40,690 nucleotides of DNA from an uncultured Bacteroidales bacterium (GCA_944325435.1 CALVAC010000025.1:1-40690); one strand, 5' to 3'. Counted from the first letter of the stretch, positions 1 through 8,641 are shown. The notes: a model not told the origin generated them from the sequence alone. Numbers and translations: made by a program.

Positions 1-20
1 GAGTAGGTTACCGCCGGTGT
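1..20 (+). rRNA. rrf: 5S ribosomal RNA, 3' end only
   Basis: The first bases (GAGTAGGTTACCGCCGG) match the conserved 3' end of bacterial 5S rRNA, which typically reads GAGTAGGTCGCCGCC in Bacteroidota. A strong terminator follows a few bases later, as expected at the end of an rRNA operon. Only the last bases are in the window and the exact 3' end is not certain. The rest of the 5S gene, and presumably 23S and 16S, would lie upstream. Confidence 0.7.
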
Positions 21-25
21 TCTAG

Positions 26-73
26 GGGGAGCGACAGAAGAGCGATGAGCTCGGATGCCGCTCCCCTTTTTTT
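26..73 (+). terminator. Intrinsic terminator after 5S rRNA
   Basis: GGGGAGCG at 26-33 pairs perfectly with CGCTCCCC at 59-66 and is followed by seven T residues (67-73). The intervening bases can form a smaller inner stem. Position and form fit termination of the rRNA operon on the plus strand. Confidence 0.85.
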
Positions 74-300
74 GTGCCCCTCCCTCCGGCATGGCTGTCC
101 TGTCCGGAGCGTGTCACCCTGGACGGAGTGGCGGAATTGCGTCCGGATATATCCATGCACCTCACGAAAAGTTCGGACGGTGTGGTTGCCGTGGCCTCGT
201 GAATGGGAGAGACCCACCGCCTACGGCGCGGGAGGGATTTCCCGGACCGAACTTTTACGGTCTAGTTATATGAGTGGCTATTCTTGCGGATAATCATATC
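74..300. other. Gene-free stretch between rRNA operon and azoreductase gene
   Basis: I see no convincing gene or RNA here. The short open frames have no recognisable protein features. An inverted repeat, AAAAGTTCGG (167-176) and CCGAACTTTT (247-256), encloses about 70 bases, but no U-tract follows and the enclosed sequence does not fold like a tRNA. The end of the stretch (about 277-293) contains, on the minus strand, the motif ATATGATTATCCGCAA, which recurs near 9929. Confidence 0.5.
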
Positions 301-876
301 TCAGAATGTTCTGCAGATGTCGAGCCCTTCGAAAGTCGCGGCTGCGATTTTCCGTTCGATTTCTTCAGGTGTGCTGTAATCCATATTTTCGGCTGAGACT
401 ACATATACATCTCCAAGCCCCCACAGGCAGCTAAGTGCCTTGATATACGGAGTTGCCTGTTCCAGCGGATCGCCTGTGTGGATATTCATTCCGCGCGTGG
501 TGATATACAGCACTTTGCTGCATTTGCACAGTCCGTAGCAATGTGTATTGTCGCTGTCGAATGTAATGTGGAAGAGGGACATGTTTTCAAAGAACACTTT
601 CAGTGCGGCAGGAAAACTCATGTCCCAGAAAGGTGCGGCTATGACAATCCTGTCGGCAGCGGCGATTCTCCTTGCCATCTCTGCATATTCTTCCGGAACT
701 ATCCCGTTGTTCCGGTCTTCGAGTATTTTTCCATCCACGGCCGGAAAACCAGCTCCGTCGAGGCTGATTGTCTCTATCTCATATCGTTTTGCAAGTTCTG
801 CGACGATCGGTCTGGCAATCTTTCTTGTGCGTGATTCAGCGCGCATAGTCGCATCGATATAGATAAGTCTGTCCAT
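301..876 (-). CDS. FMN-dependent NAD(P)H oxidoreductase, azoreductase-like flavodoxin fold
   Basis: This 191-residue cytoplasmic protein looks like the AcpD/AzoR branch of the flavodoxin-fold quinone and azo reductases, which use NAD(P)H and FMN for two-electron reduction. Visible features are an N-terminal beta strand with a Ser/Arg-rich phosphate loop (DATMRAESRTRKIA), the segment APFWDMSFPAALKVFFENM (about residues 81-99), which matches the family pattern AP.yNf.iP..LK.w.d, and a TTRGM stretch (about 126-130). Length fits the family (about 190-210). It is monocistronic on minus, and no consensus -7 box was found in the 50 bases before it. The physiological substrate cannot be told from sequence. 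Confidence 0.8.
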   Translation of the reverse strand: MDRLIYIDATMRAESRTRKIARPIVAELAKRYEIETISLDGAGFPAVDGKILEDRNNGIVPEEYAEMARRIAAADRIVIAAPFWDMSFPAALKVFFENMSLFHITFDSDNTHCYGLCKCSKVLYITTRGMNIHTGDPLEQATPYIKALSCLWGLGDVYVVSAENMDYSTPEEIERKIAAATFEGLDICRTF

Positions 877-926
877 TCCCCTGTATGTTTTATATGTAGG
901 TTACTGCAGGATTCTTTCCGTTTGGC

Positions 927-2477
927 TTACAGCCAGTCTGAAGGGTCGAAGCTGTCTTTCGGTGCGTTCGGCACATTCGGGAAGTAGCTGAACCCTGTCA
1001 GTTCTTCCAGTTCTGATATCGAAATCATATCTTTGGACTGCGGTTGATGCCCTTTTTCCATAGTATGTCTAATGCAGAAGGCTACGCATTGCAGTTCGTC
1101 GGCAGAACATTCCGTGACCGGTTTGCCAAGGTTGCCGGATTTTGTCCTGAGCAGAGCATAGTAGAACATGGTCGGTCTCGTGACATCGTCCCTCCCTCCG
1201 AAGCTGATGGTGACAGGGGCGGAGATTTTTCCGTAGGCATCGGTGTATTCCTCGAAATAGCAGCCTACTACCTCATAGAGAGTGTCCCTGCATACCAGGT
1301 TGTCTATATGGTCTTCGAGATTGTTCCATGCTCCGTCTCCGGTATTGAATGTAGAAGAGAGCTGGGGAGCAATGTTCGTATAGTAGAATACCTGTCTGTT
1401 GGTGGCTGACGATGATGTCCTTTCGGCAGAGCCGAGCATGTGTCCCTTGTTGCAGCCGTCACCAGTACTTTTGGAGTTATACTGGATGTCTGCCGGAATG
1501 TCGGGGTCTTTCCCGTATGCATCAGTGCGTCTGGCCTCTCCTGAATACATATCATGTCTCGGGGCTGCTACCCATACCGGACAGTGGTGTTCCGCGCTGT
1601 AGCATACGGTGTAGTTCCGGGCCGTCCTGCCTCTGTTGTCTTTTTCTCCTCCTGCGCAGAAATGGTAGGCATAGTACAGGGATGGATTGTTGTCATCTAT
1701 CCTGTCGTTATCTTCGTCAGGTATGACAGGGAGTTCAAACCACGCGTATTGTCCTCCGGTCTCAGGATCAGGGTTATCGGGTTTGTCTTCCCCGCCATCC
1801 GGATTGTCATCGCCTTCTCCAGGATTGTCCGTGATGTCCGAAGCATTCCTGCGGAACAATGTTATTTCCTGTTGCCCTGACTCGTAGCACCGGAACATTG
1901 ATGCGCCGCTGTTCCATTTGAGCGAACGCTTTTCATACGCCATATTGGTTATCGTACAGATCCCTTGCCCGACGGATGACAGGCTGATTTTCCACAGATA
2001 TTCTTTCGTGTTTCCGTCAGGCTGTGTCTCAGAATGGTTTAGGCTGTTCTTGTTACTCTCGAGCCCTATATAGCCGATATCTGTAATGTAGATGGAATAT
2101 CCGCCTCCTGTCCTGGTAAATACTGCTTTCAGCGGGTCTCCTTGTTCCGCAGGAATGCCGTCTGATGCATATTCCTTCCCGAAAGTATTGCTGCTAGCAC
2201 CGGCTGTCTCGTCTCCCCACATGTCGAAGACTACATATCCGTCTCCGTTGTCGCTGGTTATCAGATAGTCCCCGCTCCAGTCTTCCGTGTCGGTCACGAC
2301 AAGACTGTAGAAATAACTGGCAGGGTCTTCTCCGCTATCAGGATTATCATCGCCTTCTCCAGGATTCTCCTGACCGGTCTGTTCCTCTCCGTTATTGTCT
2401 GGACCCATAAGGGAATCATCACAACCGAATGTCACTGCAAGTGCTGCCAAGGCAGCAAGGAGATATCTGTATTTCAT
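927..2477 (-). CDS. Secreted DNA/RNA non-specific endonuclease lipoprotein
   Basis: This 516-residue predicted lipoprotein has a signal peptide ending in the lipobox VTFGC (Cys19), so it should be anchored to the outer membrane or cell surface. After an acidic Pro/Gly linker (about 28-53) comes a beta-rich domain of unknown function (about 55-212, starting near DTEDWSGDYLITSDNGDG). A second linker with nearly the same repeat (about 215-242) precedes a C-terminal NUC1-type nuclease domain (about 245-505). The nuclease motif reads NKGHM followed by an AERTSS stretch and TNIAPQ. In this beta-beta-alpha Me family the classic motif is DRGH, with His as general base and a downstream Asn (as in TNIAPQ or the following helix) binding metal. 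The Arg-to-Lys change is conservative, so activity is plausible. Its likely role is extracellular nucleic acid degradation. Confidence 0.85.
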   Translation of the reverse strand: MKYRYLLAALAALAVTFGCDDSLMGPDNNGEEQTGQENPGEGDDNPDSGEDPASYFYSLVVTDTEDWSGDYLITSDNGDGYVVFDMWGDETAGASSNTFGKEYASDGIPAEQGDPLKAVFTRTGGGYSIYITDIGYIGLESNKNSLNHSETQPDGNTKEYLWKISLSSVGQGICTITNMAYEKRSLKWNSGASMFRCYESGQQEITLFRRNASDITDNPGEGDDNPDGGEDKPDNPDPETGGQYAWFELPVIPDEDNDRIDDNNPSLYYAYHFCAGGEKDNRGRTARNYTVCYSAEHHCPVWVAAPRHDMYSGEARRTDAYGKDPDIPADIQYNSKSTGDGCNKGHMLGSAERTSSSATNRQVFYYTNIAPQLSSTFNTGDGAWNNLEDHIDNLVCRDTLYEVVGCYFEEYTDAYGKISAPVTISFGGRDDVTRPTMFYYALLRTKSGNLGKPVTECSADELQCVAFCIRHTMEKGHQPQSKDMISISELEELTGFSYFPNVPNAPKDSFDPSDWL

Positions 2478-2526
2478 CTGTACCGTTATTTACCGTGGCC
2501 GGCTCCGCCGTCCGATTTTCGTAATG

Positions 2527-2557
2527 CAAATATACGCAGAAGCCGAGAGCAATGCAA
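2527..2557 (-). promoter_or_regulatory. Promoter of the nuclease gene
   Basis: Read on minus, TTG (2557-2555) is followed after 20 bases by TATATTTG (2534-2527), a full match to the Bacteroidota -33/-7 consensus TTG-N19-21-TAnnTTTG. Transcription would start near 2520, about 43 bases before the nuclease ATG. The -33 element lies inside copy 1 of the tandem repeat. Confidence 0.7.
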
Positions 2558-2677
2558 GCCTGGTTGCAATTGCCGAGGCGATACAGTATATGTGGCGCCA
2601 GCCAAATAACGCAGAAGCCGAGAGCAATGCAAGCGTGGTTGCAATTGCCGAGGCGATACAGTATATGTGGCGCCAGC
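2534..2677. repeat. Two-copy tandem repeat, 75-bp period
   Basis: Copy 1 (2534-2602) and copy 2 (2609-2677) are 69-base units differing at one position (C2560 versus G2635), separated by a few bases. Each unit holds a GCAATGCAA/TTGCAATTGC imperfect hairpin and the palindrome TGGCGCCA. Copy 1 supplies the -33 TTG of the nuclease promoter. In copy 2 the corresponding -7 box is damaged: TTATTTG where copy 1 has TATATTTG. All reading frames through the unit happen to be open, but no protein-like sequence is seen. From general familiarity it resembles short palindromic intergenic elements common in Bacteroidales genomes; this was not checked. The rest of the 2478-2833 gap holds the rhaB -7 box and nothing else recognisable. 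Confidence 0.9.
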
Positions 2678-2751
2678 ATTTATGTGGTGTCATCGGACAG
2701 AATGTGCAGGCGGATTGTCAAATTCCGCAGGGTGAATCCGATGATTCTGCC

Positions 2752-2759
2752 TAATTTTG
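2752..2759 (+). promoter_or_regulatory. Probable -7 box for the rhamnose operon
   Basis: TAATTTTG matches TAnnTTTG exactly. It would give a start near 2766 and a 5' leader of about 68 bases before rhaB. No clear TTG was seen 19-21 bases upstream, which would fit an activator-dependent promoter. Confidence 0.5.
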
Positions 2760-2833
2760 TCATAAACCGTCAGATGGCGGGAAATCTGTCAAATGAATCC
2801 GAACTGACGGCTGCAAGAAAACTGATAACCGTA

Positions 2834-4345
2834 ATGGAAAAGAGGTATTTCCTGGCCGTGGACATCGGCGCCACAAGCGGAAGGACGATAGTTGCTTCAT
2901 ACGATGGTACGAAGGTCGTCATGGATGGGCTGACGCGTTTCTGCAACAGTATAATCCCGTGCGGAGGGCATCTGTTCTGGGATATTGCAGCATTGTACAA
3001 TGAAATTCTGCTTGCCCTCAGAAAGGCTGCGGAGGCTGGGATCCGCCTTTCATCCATCGGTATAGACACGTGGGGTTGTGATTTCGCGTTCTTCGGCCGG
3101 GACGGCCAGCTGCTGTCCCTGCCATATTGCTACAGGGACAGCCATACAGATGGCGCATCCGGAAGATTTTTCAGGAAGATGCCGAAAGAGGAACTCTATG
3201 GGAAGACAGGGATACAGTTCATGGATTTCAATTCCCTGTTCCAGCTCGATACACTCAAAATGCACTTGTGTTCGGCTCTGGATGCTGCAGACAAGATCCT
3301 GTTCATACCGGATGCACTTATCTATATGCTCACCGGCAGCCAGCTCTGTGAATATACGGTGGCTTCCACATCGCAGATGCTGAATGTGCGGACTATGGAT
3401 TTAGATCCTGACATACTCGCTGCCATCGGAATCGGCAGGGAGAAGTTCGGGAAGATTGTATTCCCCGGATCCGTTGCAGGAAGACTTTCGGAACAGGTTG
3501 TGCAGGAGACAGGGATGGATGCGGTTGTTGTCGCCGTGGCAGGTCATGACACAGCATCAGCGGTGGCAGCCATTCCTGCTTCGCGCAAGGGATATGCCTA
3601 CCTCAGCTGCGGTACATGGTCTCTGCTCGGGATAGAGACAGGGGATGCCATTGTGGATGAGAGCAGTTTCAGGGAAAATTTCACCAACGAAGGTGGCGTG
3701 GAGGGGACTGTGAGATTCCTGAAGAACATCTGCGGACTGTGGATTTTCGAGCAGTGCAGGAAAGAATTCAGGGATGCTCCGGCTGATGTCGGCGACCTGG
3801 CATCGCTGTGTGAAGACACGGATTTCGGAAGCCTCATTGATCCCGATGCCCATTGCTTCAGCCATCCGGTATCGATGACCGGGGCTATATGCGGCTATTG
3901 CAGGGCGACGGGTCAGATTCCTCCTCAGACTCCTGCCGAATATGTCCGCTGCATTTTCCGAAGTCTCGCCATGAGATACAGACAGGTGCTGGGGGTGCTG
4001 CAGAAGATGGCTCCGGAAAAGATTGATACCCTCCATGTCATAGGAGGAGGGTCGCTCAATGCCCATCTGATGCAGTACACGGCCAATGCTGCCGGCATCG
4101 CGGTGATTGCGGGACCGTCAGAATGTACGGCTCTCGGGAATGTGCTTCTGCAGCTTAAGGCAGCAGGGCTTGCAGATGGACTGGAGCGGATGAGGCAGAT
4201 TTCACGTGCTTCTGTCACGGTAAAGGAATACCTGCCGCAGGATCAGGAGGAGTGGGATATGGAATATTCCCGTTTCCTCGATATACAGGGTATATACTGC
4301 CGTATCCGTAATGATGGGGACTGCACAGAGAATGTAAAAGGATAG
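2834..4345 (+). CDS. rhaB: L-rhamnulose kinase
   Basis: This 503-residue FGGY-family sugar kinase phosphorylates L-rhamnulose with ATP to L-rhamnulose 1-phosphate, the second step of rhamnose catabolism. The N-terminus MEKRYFLAVDIGATSGR carries the ATP-binding DxGATSGR loop. SSIGIDTWGCDFAFF (about 76-90) is the usual RhaB active-site segment. VAVAGHDTASAVAAIP and LSCGTWSLLG (about 232-264) and the C-terminal HVIGGGSLNAHLMQYTANA with a following GPSECTALGN form the second FGGY lobe. The open frame extends upstream to 2552 through the tandem repeat, but the start at 2834 is chosen because it gives the normal family N-terminus and lies after the -7 box. It is first in the operon rhaB-rhaA-rhaD; no rhamnose permease gene is present here. 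Confidence 0.93.
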   Translation: MEKRYFLAVDIGATSGRTIVASYDGTKVVMDGLTRFCNSIIPCGGHLFWDIAALYNEILLALRKAAEAGIRLSSIGIDTWGCDFAFFGRDGQLLSLPYCYRDSHTDGASGRFFRKMPKEELYGKTGIQFMDFNSLFQLDTLKMHLCSALDAADKILFIPDALIYMLTGSQLCEYTVASTSQMLNVRTMDLDPDILAAIGIGREKFGKIVFPGSVAGRLSEQVVQETGMDAVVVAVAGHDTASAVAAIPASRKGYAYLSCGTWSLLGIETGDAIVDESSFRENFTNEGGVEGTVRFLKNICGLWIFEQCRKEFRDAPADVGDLASLCEDTDFGSLIDPDAHCFSHPVSMTGAICGYCRATGQIPPQTPAEYVRCIFRSLAMRYRQVLGVLQKMAPEKIDTLHVIGGGSLNAHLMQYTANAAGIAVIAGPSECTALGNVLLQLKAAGLADGLERMRQISRASVTVKEYLPQDQEEWDMEYSRFLDIQGIYCRIRNDGDCTENVKG

Positions 4346-4361
4346 TAAAATATATAATGCA

Positions 4362-5615
4362 ATGAAAGAAAAAACAGTTGAACAGGCATACGCGATGGCG
4401 AAAGAACGCTATGCGGAGACAGGGACAGATACCGACAGGGTGCTGGATATTCTCAGGGGGATAAGCCTTTCCCTGCATTGCTGGCAGACAGATGATGTGG
4501 CAGGATTCGAGAAGCTTTCCGGTCCGCTGTCGGGAGGAATCCAGGCTACAGGCAACTATCCGGGGAGGGCCAGGAACATAGATGAGGTCAGGGCAGATAT
4601 CCTCAAGGCGATGTCGTTGATACCGGGCAGGCACAGGCTTTCACTTCATGAGATATACGGTGATTTCTCAGGCGAGGCTGTGGACCGGGACCAGGTCGGG
4701 CTGGAACATTTCCGGAGCTGGATCGACTGGGGTAAGGAGCATGGTATCAGGCTGGACTTCAACTCCACATCGTTTTCACACCCGAAGAGCGGAAACCTCA
4801 CGCTCGCCAACCCGGATGATGGGATCAGGAATTTCTGGATAGAGCATACGAAAAGGTGCAGGGCGATTGCGGAAGGGATTGGAAAGGCGCAGGGGGACCC
4901 GTGCATAATGAACATCTGGATACACGATGGCAGCAAGGACATCACTGTGTGCAGGATGAAGTACCGCAGCCTTCTGAAGGATTCCCTCGATGAGATATTC
5001 AGGACGGAATACAGCAATATGAGGGACTGTCTGGAGAGCAAGGTGTTCGGTATCGGACTCGAGAGCTATACTGTGGGCAGCAATGACTTCTATATCGCCT
5101 ACGCCACGAGGAACAGGAAGATAGTGACCCTCGACACAGGGCATTTCCATCCTACCGAGAGCACGGCTGACAAGGTGTCTTCGCTGCTGCTGTTCTCTCC
5201 GGAACTGATGCTGCATGTCAGCCGTCCGGTGAGATGGGATTCTGACCATGTGGTGATAATGAACGATGAGACCCTTGACCTCTGCAAGGAGATTGTCAGG
5301 TGCGATGCGCTCGGCAAGGTGCATATCGGACTCGACTTCTTCGATGCAAGCATCAACAGGATAGGGGCATACGTCATAGGAAGCAGGGCGACCCAGAAAT
5401 GCCTTCTTCAGGCTCTTCTTGAGCCGCTTGACACATTGCGTGATTATGAATCCCGCAACATGGGATTCGAGCGGCTGGCTCTTCTTGAAGAGTGCAAGTC
5501 AATGCCGTGGGGTGCAGTGTGGGATATGTTCTGCCTCCGCAACGGGGTCCCGGCTGGGGATGATTTTATCCCTGAAGTGCAGAAATATGAAAAGGAAGTG
5601 CTTTCAAAGAGATAA
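4362..5615 (+). CDS. rhaA: L-rhamnose isomerase
   Basis: This 417-residue enzyme converts L-rhamnose to L-rhamnulose, a metal-dependent TIM-barrel reaction in the cytoplasm. Family landmarks are the N-terminal LSLHCWQTDDVAGFE, NYPGRA, the segment NIWIHDGSKDITV (about 183-195), and the probable metal ligands in GLESYTVG, LDTGHFHPTE and GLDFFDASINR. These correspond to the Glu, Asp, His and Asp ligands of the E. coli enzyme. Length equals that of Bacteroides homologues (about 418). It starts 16 bases after the rhaB stop, so the two are surely cotranscribed. Confidence 0.95.
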   Translation: MKEKTVEQAYAMAKERYAETGTDTDRVLDILRGISLSLHCWQTDDVAGFEKLSGPLSGGIQATGNYPGRARNIDEVRADILKAMSLIPGRHRLSLHEIYGDFSGEAVDRDQVGLEHFRSWIDWGKEHGIRLDFNSTSFSHPKSGNLTLANPDDGIRNFWIEHTKRCRAIAEGIGKAQGDPCIMNIWIHDGSKDITVCRMKYRSLLKDSLDEIFRTEYSNMRDCLESKVFGIGLESYTVGSNDFYIAYATRNRKIVTLDTGHFHPTESTADKVSSLLLFSPELMLHVSRPVRWDSDHVVIMNDETLDLCKEIVRCDALGKVHIGLDFFDASINRIGAYVIGSRATQKCLLQALLEPLDTLRDYESRNMGFERLALLEECKSMPWGAVWDMFCLRNGVPAGDDFIPEVQKYEKEVLSKR

Positions 5616-5644
5616 TACGTGTCTGCCGGTGGCGGGTAAAACAG

Positions 5645-6469
5645 ATGAATCAGATGAAAACATCAATATTGGAAATGAGCGCCGGGCTTGCCGATACGGT
5701 AGGCCAGGTGGCGGAGACCGCAGGCTATCTGTGGCAGAAAGGCTGGGCTGAAAGGAACGGGGGGAACATCACTGTCAATGTCACAGAATATATAGACGAC
5801 GATATCAGGAAGCTGCCTGCCATCAGTCCATTGCTCCCTGCCGGTACGGTCCTGCCGCATTTGAAGGGATGCTGGTTCTATTGCAAGGGGACACAGAAAA
5901 GGATGAGGGACCTTGCCCGCGACCCTATGGCGAACGGGTCTGTGATAAGGATTACTGAAGACTGTGCACATTACGAGATAGTGGCAGACAGTCCTGTGGC
6001 TCCGACTTCCGAACTGCCATCGCATCTTGCCGTGCATGACTACCTCATAGCGAAAGGTTCTCCGTACAGGGCATCCCTCCATACTCATCCGATAGGGCTT
6101 GTGGCACTGTCCCACTGCAGCCGTTTCCTCGGTAAGGATGTCGCTACAAGACTGCTGTGGTCAATGATTCCTGAGACAAAGGCATTCTGCCCGAGGGGAC
6201 TCGGCATAGTCCCGTATATGCTTCCGGGCAGCGTAGAGCTTGCCGGGGCTACAATCGAGGCGATAGATGATGACTATGATGTGGTGATGTGGGAGAAGCA
6301 CGGGGTGTTCGCGGTGGATACCGACATCATGTCTGCGTTCGACCAGGTGGATGTGCTCGAAAAGTCGGCGCAGATCTATATCGCAGGCAGGAACATGGGC
6401 TTCGAGCCGGAGGGGATGACAGATGTCCAGATGCGTGAGATATCGGATGTGTTCGGACTGCCGAAATGA
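5645..6469 (+). CDS. rhaD: L-rhamnulose-1-phosphate aldolase
   Basis: This 274-residue class II aldolase (AraD/FucA fold) cleaves L-rhamnulose 1-phosphate to dihydroxyacetone phosphate and L-lactaldehyde. The zinc site is visible as SLHTHPIGLVALSH (about 139-152, HxH) and WEKHGVFAVD (about 218-227, third His). GNITVNVTEY near the N-terminus is the phosphate-binding region. Length matches E. coli RhaD (274). It lies 29 bases after rhaA and ends 2 bases before the convergent AraC gene. Lactaldehyde handling genes are not in the window. Confidence 0.93.
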   Translation: MNQMKTSILEMSAGLADTVGQVAETAGYLWQKGWAERNGGNITVNVTEYIDDDIRKLPAISPLLPAGTVLPHLKGCWFYCKGTQKRMRDLARDPMANGSVIRITEDCAHYEIVADSPVAPTSELPSHLAVHDYLIAKGSPYRASLHTHPIGLVALSHCSRFLGKDVATRLLWSMIPETKAFCPRGLGIVPYMLPGSVELAGATIEAIDDDYDVVMWEKHGVFAVDTDIMSAFDQVDVLEKSAQIYIAGRNMGFEPEGMTDVQMREISDVFGLPK

Positions 6470-6471
6470 CG

Positions 6472-7341
6472 CTATTCTTTCCTGAATCTGGAGGGGGACA
6501 TGCCTGTCTTTTTCCTGAACAGGGTGGCGAAATATTCAGGGGTCTCGAAATGCAGGAGGTAGGATATCTCCTTTATCGGTATCCGTGTGCCTCTGAGCAT
6601 TTCCTTTGCCCTGTGTATCTTCAGGTTCAGGAAGTACTGCGCAGGAGCCTGTCCTGTATATTCCTTGAACATCCTGCGGAACCCTGTGTAGCTGATGTTA
6701 AGGTGTCTTGCAACTTCAGGCATCGAGATGTCCTGCTCCACCGAATCCTGGAGGAATGATTTCGCCATATCTACAAGTGCTGCCATCCTGTTGCCGTTCC
6801 GCAGCATCCTGTTGCTCCCGGTCATGAACATAAGTCCGAGCAGATGGTTTACGATTCCGGCCAGGAGCTGCTGGAAATACGGCTCCTGGCGGGCGGCGGT
6901 CCTGATGGCCACGTTGTACAGCTCCACCATTATCTCATCGTAGCCGATATGGTAGAGCGGTCTGTCTGCGGAAAAGAATCCCGCCTTGACCCGGTTGTCT
7001 ATATTGACTCCGCTGAAACCTATCCAGTATTCTTTCCAGCCGGTGCTGATGTCAGGCATATATGTATGCCATTCTCCAGGAAACAGCAGGAACATATCCC
7101 CTGCCTCTATCCTGTGCTTCCCTCCGTGCATTGTCTCGAGACTGCCTCCTCCGTCTGTTATATACAGGAGCTGGTATTCGGCAAGTGTCCGTCCGGCAGC
7201 GGGGTCGAACATATATTCCCGGTTGTGTCCCTGAGGAGGATATTCTTCCCCGGGCTGCACCCTCTGGTATCCGACAGAGCAGACCGTCAGCCCCCATAGC
7301 TCGTCCCTCTGGTTCTGTGGAATATATTTCATGTTTCCCAT
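6472..7341 (-). CDS. AraC-family regulator with cupin sensor, probable rhamnose regulator
   Basis: This 289-residue protein has an N-terminal AraC-type cupin domain (about 20-150, with LAEYQLLYITDGGGSLET and AGDMFLLFPGEWHTY) and a C-terminal double HTH (about 190-288). The second helix region reads ISYLLHFETPEYFATLFRKKTGMSPSRFRK. It is convergent with rhaD and separated by only 2 bases, so it is a good candidate activator of rhaBAD responding to rhamnose. That is inference from position and from the RhaR-like architecture. A near-consensus -7 (TATCTTTA, minus, 7357-7350) lies just upstream of the ATG. A second Met three residues downstream is an alternative start. Confidence 0.85.
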   Translation of the reverse strand: MGNMKYIPQNQRDELWGLTVCSVGYQRVQPGEEYPPQGHNREYMFDPAAGRTLAEYQLLYITDGGGSLETMHGGKHRIEAGDMFLLFPGEWHTYMPDISTGWKEYWIGFSGVNIDNRVKAGFFSADRPLYHIGYDEIMVELYNVAIRTAARQEPYFQQLLAGIVNHLLGLMFMTGSNRMLRNGNRMAALVDMAKSFLQDSVEQDISMPEVARHLNISYTGFRRMFKEYTGQAPAQYFLNLKIHRAKEMLRGTRIPIKEISYLLHFETPEYFATLFRKKTGMSPSRFRKE

Positions 7342-7378
7342 ACGGGAGGTAAAGATACTGATTTTTTGTATCCGATGT

Positions 7379-7413
7379 AAAAAATAAGGGAGACCCGGAA
7401 TTCTGGATCTCCC
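7379..7413 (-). terminator. Intrinsic terminator of fba
   Basis: Read on minus, GGGAGATCC and GGGTCTCCC pair over nine positions with one U-G wobble around an 8-base loop. They are followed by TTATTTTTT. The wobble works only in the minus-strand RNA and the T-run lies only on that side, so it terminates fba. Confidence 0.8.
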
Positions 7414-7466
7414 TCAACTGTATTACAGCCTGCAGTTGTCCTGCGGCATGTCAGTGTCTCTCCTGA

Positions 7467-8468
7467 TTATTCAGCTTTTCCGTCTGAACCGAGGACATTG
7501 ATGATCTTGTGCATATAAAGCTTCTTCATCTCGTCGCGGGCAGGACCGAGGTATTTACGAGGGTCGAACTCTGCAGGCTTCTCTGCAAACACCTTGCGGA
7601 TGGCAGCGGTCATTGCGAGACGTGAGTCTGAATCGATGTTGATCTTGCAGACAGCCGACTTGGCAGCCTTGCGAAGCTCTTCCTCAGGAATTCCGATGGC
7701 AGCCTCGAGCTTTCCACCATACTGGTTGATCATATCCACATATTCCTGTGGAACTGATGAAGACCCGTGGAGAACGATAGGGAATCCAGGAAGTTCTTTC
7801 ATCACACCGTCGAGAACATCGAATGCAAGTGGCGGAGGTACGAGACGGCCGGTCGCAGGATCGAGGTGGCACTGCTCAGGTTTGAATTTGTATGCACCGT
7901 GTGAAGTCCCGATGGAGATTGCGAGAGAGTCGCATCCGGTCTTGCCTGTGAAGTCTACCACTTCTTCAGGGCGGGTATATGTGTGGTGCTCTGCGACAAC
8001 CTCATCCTCTACGCCTGCAAGCACTCCGAGCTCACCCTCTACAGTCACATCGAACTGGTGTGCATAGTCAACTACTTTCTTCGTGAGGGCTACATTCTCA
8101 TCGTAAGGAAGGTGAGAGCCATCGATCATCACTGATGAGAAGCCCATGTCCACGCAACTCTTGCAGAGCTCGAAAGAATCACCGTGGTCGAGATGGAGAA
8201 CGATCTGAGGTTTCTCCCAGCCGAGTTCCTTCGCATATTCCACGGCGCCTTCTGCCATATAGCGGAGGAGGGTCTGGTTGGCATAGTTGCGCGCTCCCTT
8301 GGAAACCTGGAGGATGACCGGAGACTTGGTCTCGGCTGCAGCCTGGATGATAGCCTGGAGCTGCTCCATGTTGTTGAAGTTGAATGCAGGGATTGCATAA
8401 CCGCCGTTGATGGCCTTTGCAAACATTTCCCTTGTGTTTACAAGACCGAGATTTTTGTAAGATACCAT
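7467..8468 (-). CDS. fba: Class II fructose-1,6-bisphosphate aldolase
   Basis: This 333-residue zinc-dependent aldolase cleaves fructose 1,6-bisphosphate to glyceraldehyde 3-phosphate and dihydroxyacetone phosphate in glycolysis and runs in reverse in gluconeogenesis. It starts MVSYKNLGLVNTREMF, as in Bacteroidota homologues. The metal site is seen in VLHLDHGDSFELC (His-Asp, about 91-103), GTSHGAYKF (about 187-195) and IVLHGSSSVPQEYV (about 231-244). Length and motifs fit the class II FbaA/GatY family. It is monocistronic, with its own terminator at 7379-7413 and a promoter candidate in the palindrome at 8642-8664. Confidence 0.95.
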   Translation of the reverse strand: MVSYKNLGLVNTREMFAKAINGGYAIPAFNFNNMEQLQAIIQAAAETKSPVILQVSKGARNYANQTLLRYMAEGAVEYAKELGWEKPQIVLHLDHGDSFELCKSCVDMGFSSVMIDGSHLPYDENVALTKKVVDYAHQFDVTVEGELGVLAGVEDEVVAEHHTYTRPEEVVDFTGKTGCDSLAISIGTSHGAYKFKPEQCHLDPATGRLVPPPLAFDVLDGVMKELPGFPIVLHGSSSVPQEYVDMINQYGGKLEAAIGIPEEELRKAAKSAVCKINIDSDSRLAMTAAIRKVFAEKPAEFDPRKYLGPARDEMKKLYMHKIINVLGSDGKAE

Positions 8469-8641
8469 AATCTATAATGATTTAGAAAATTATCCTGAAA
8501 AAGCCGCCTTTTACCTGCAATAATTTTGCCATAGTCCTCGTCCTCTGCTCCATCCTGCCGGCTGACAGCTGTCCTGCATGGCCGGCACGGACATAAAAAC
8601 CGATGCAGTTTCCGAAAAGCGCAATACTTTTTCAAAAAGCA

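Noticed and set aside
167..256. Inverted repeat as a tRNA, small RNA or terminator
   Set aside because: The ten-base arms are 70 bases apart, no T-run follows, and the enclosed sequence shows no tRNA boxes.
2552..2833. 94-residue N-terminal extension of the rhamnulose kinase through the tandem repeat
   Set aside because: All frames through the repeat are open, the peptide is just the repeat read twice, the -7 box lies downstream of it, and family members start at the MEKRYF position.
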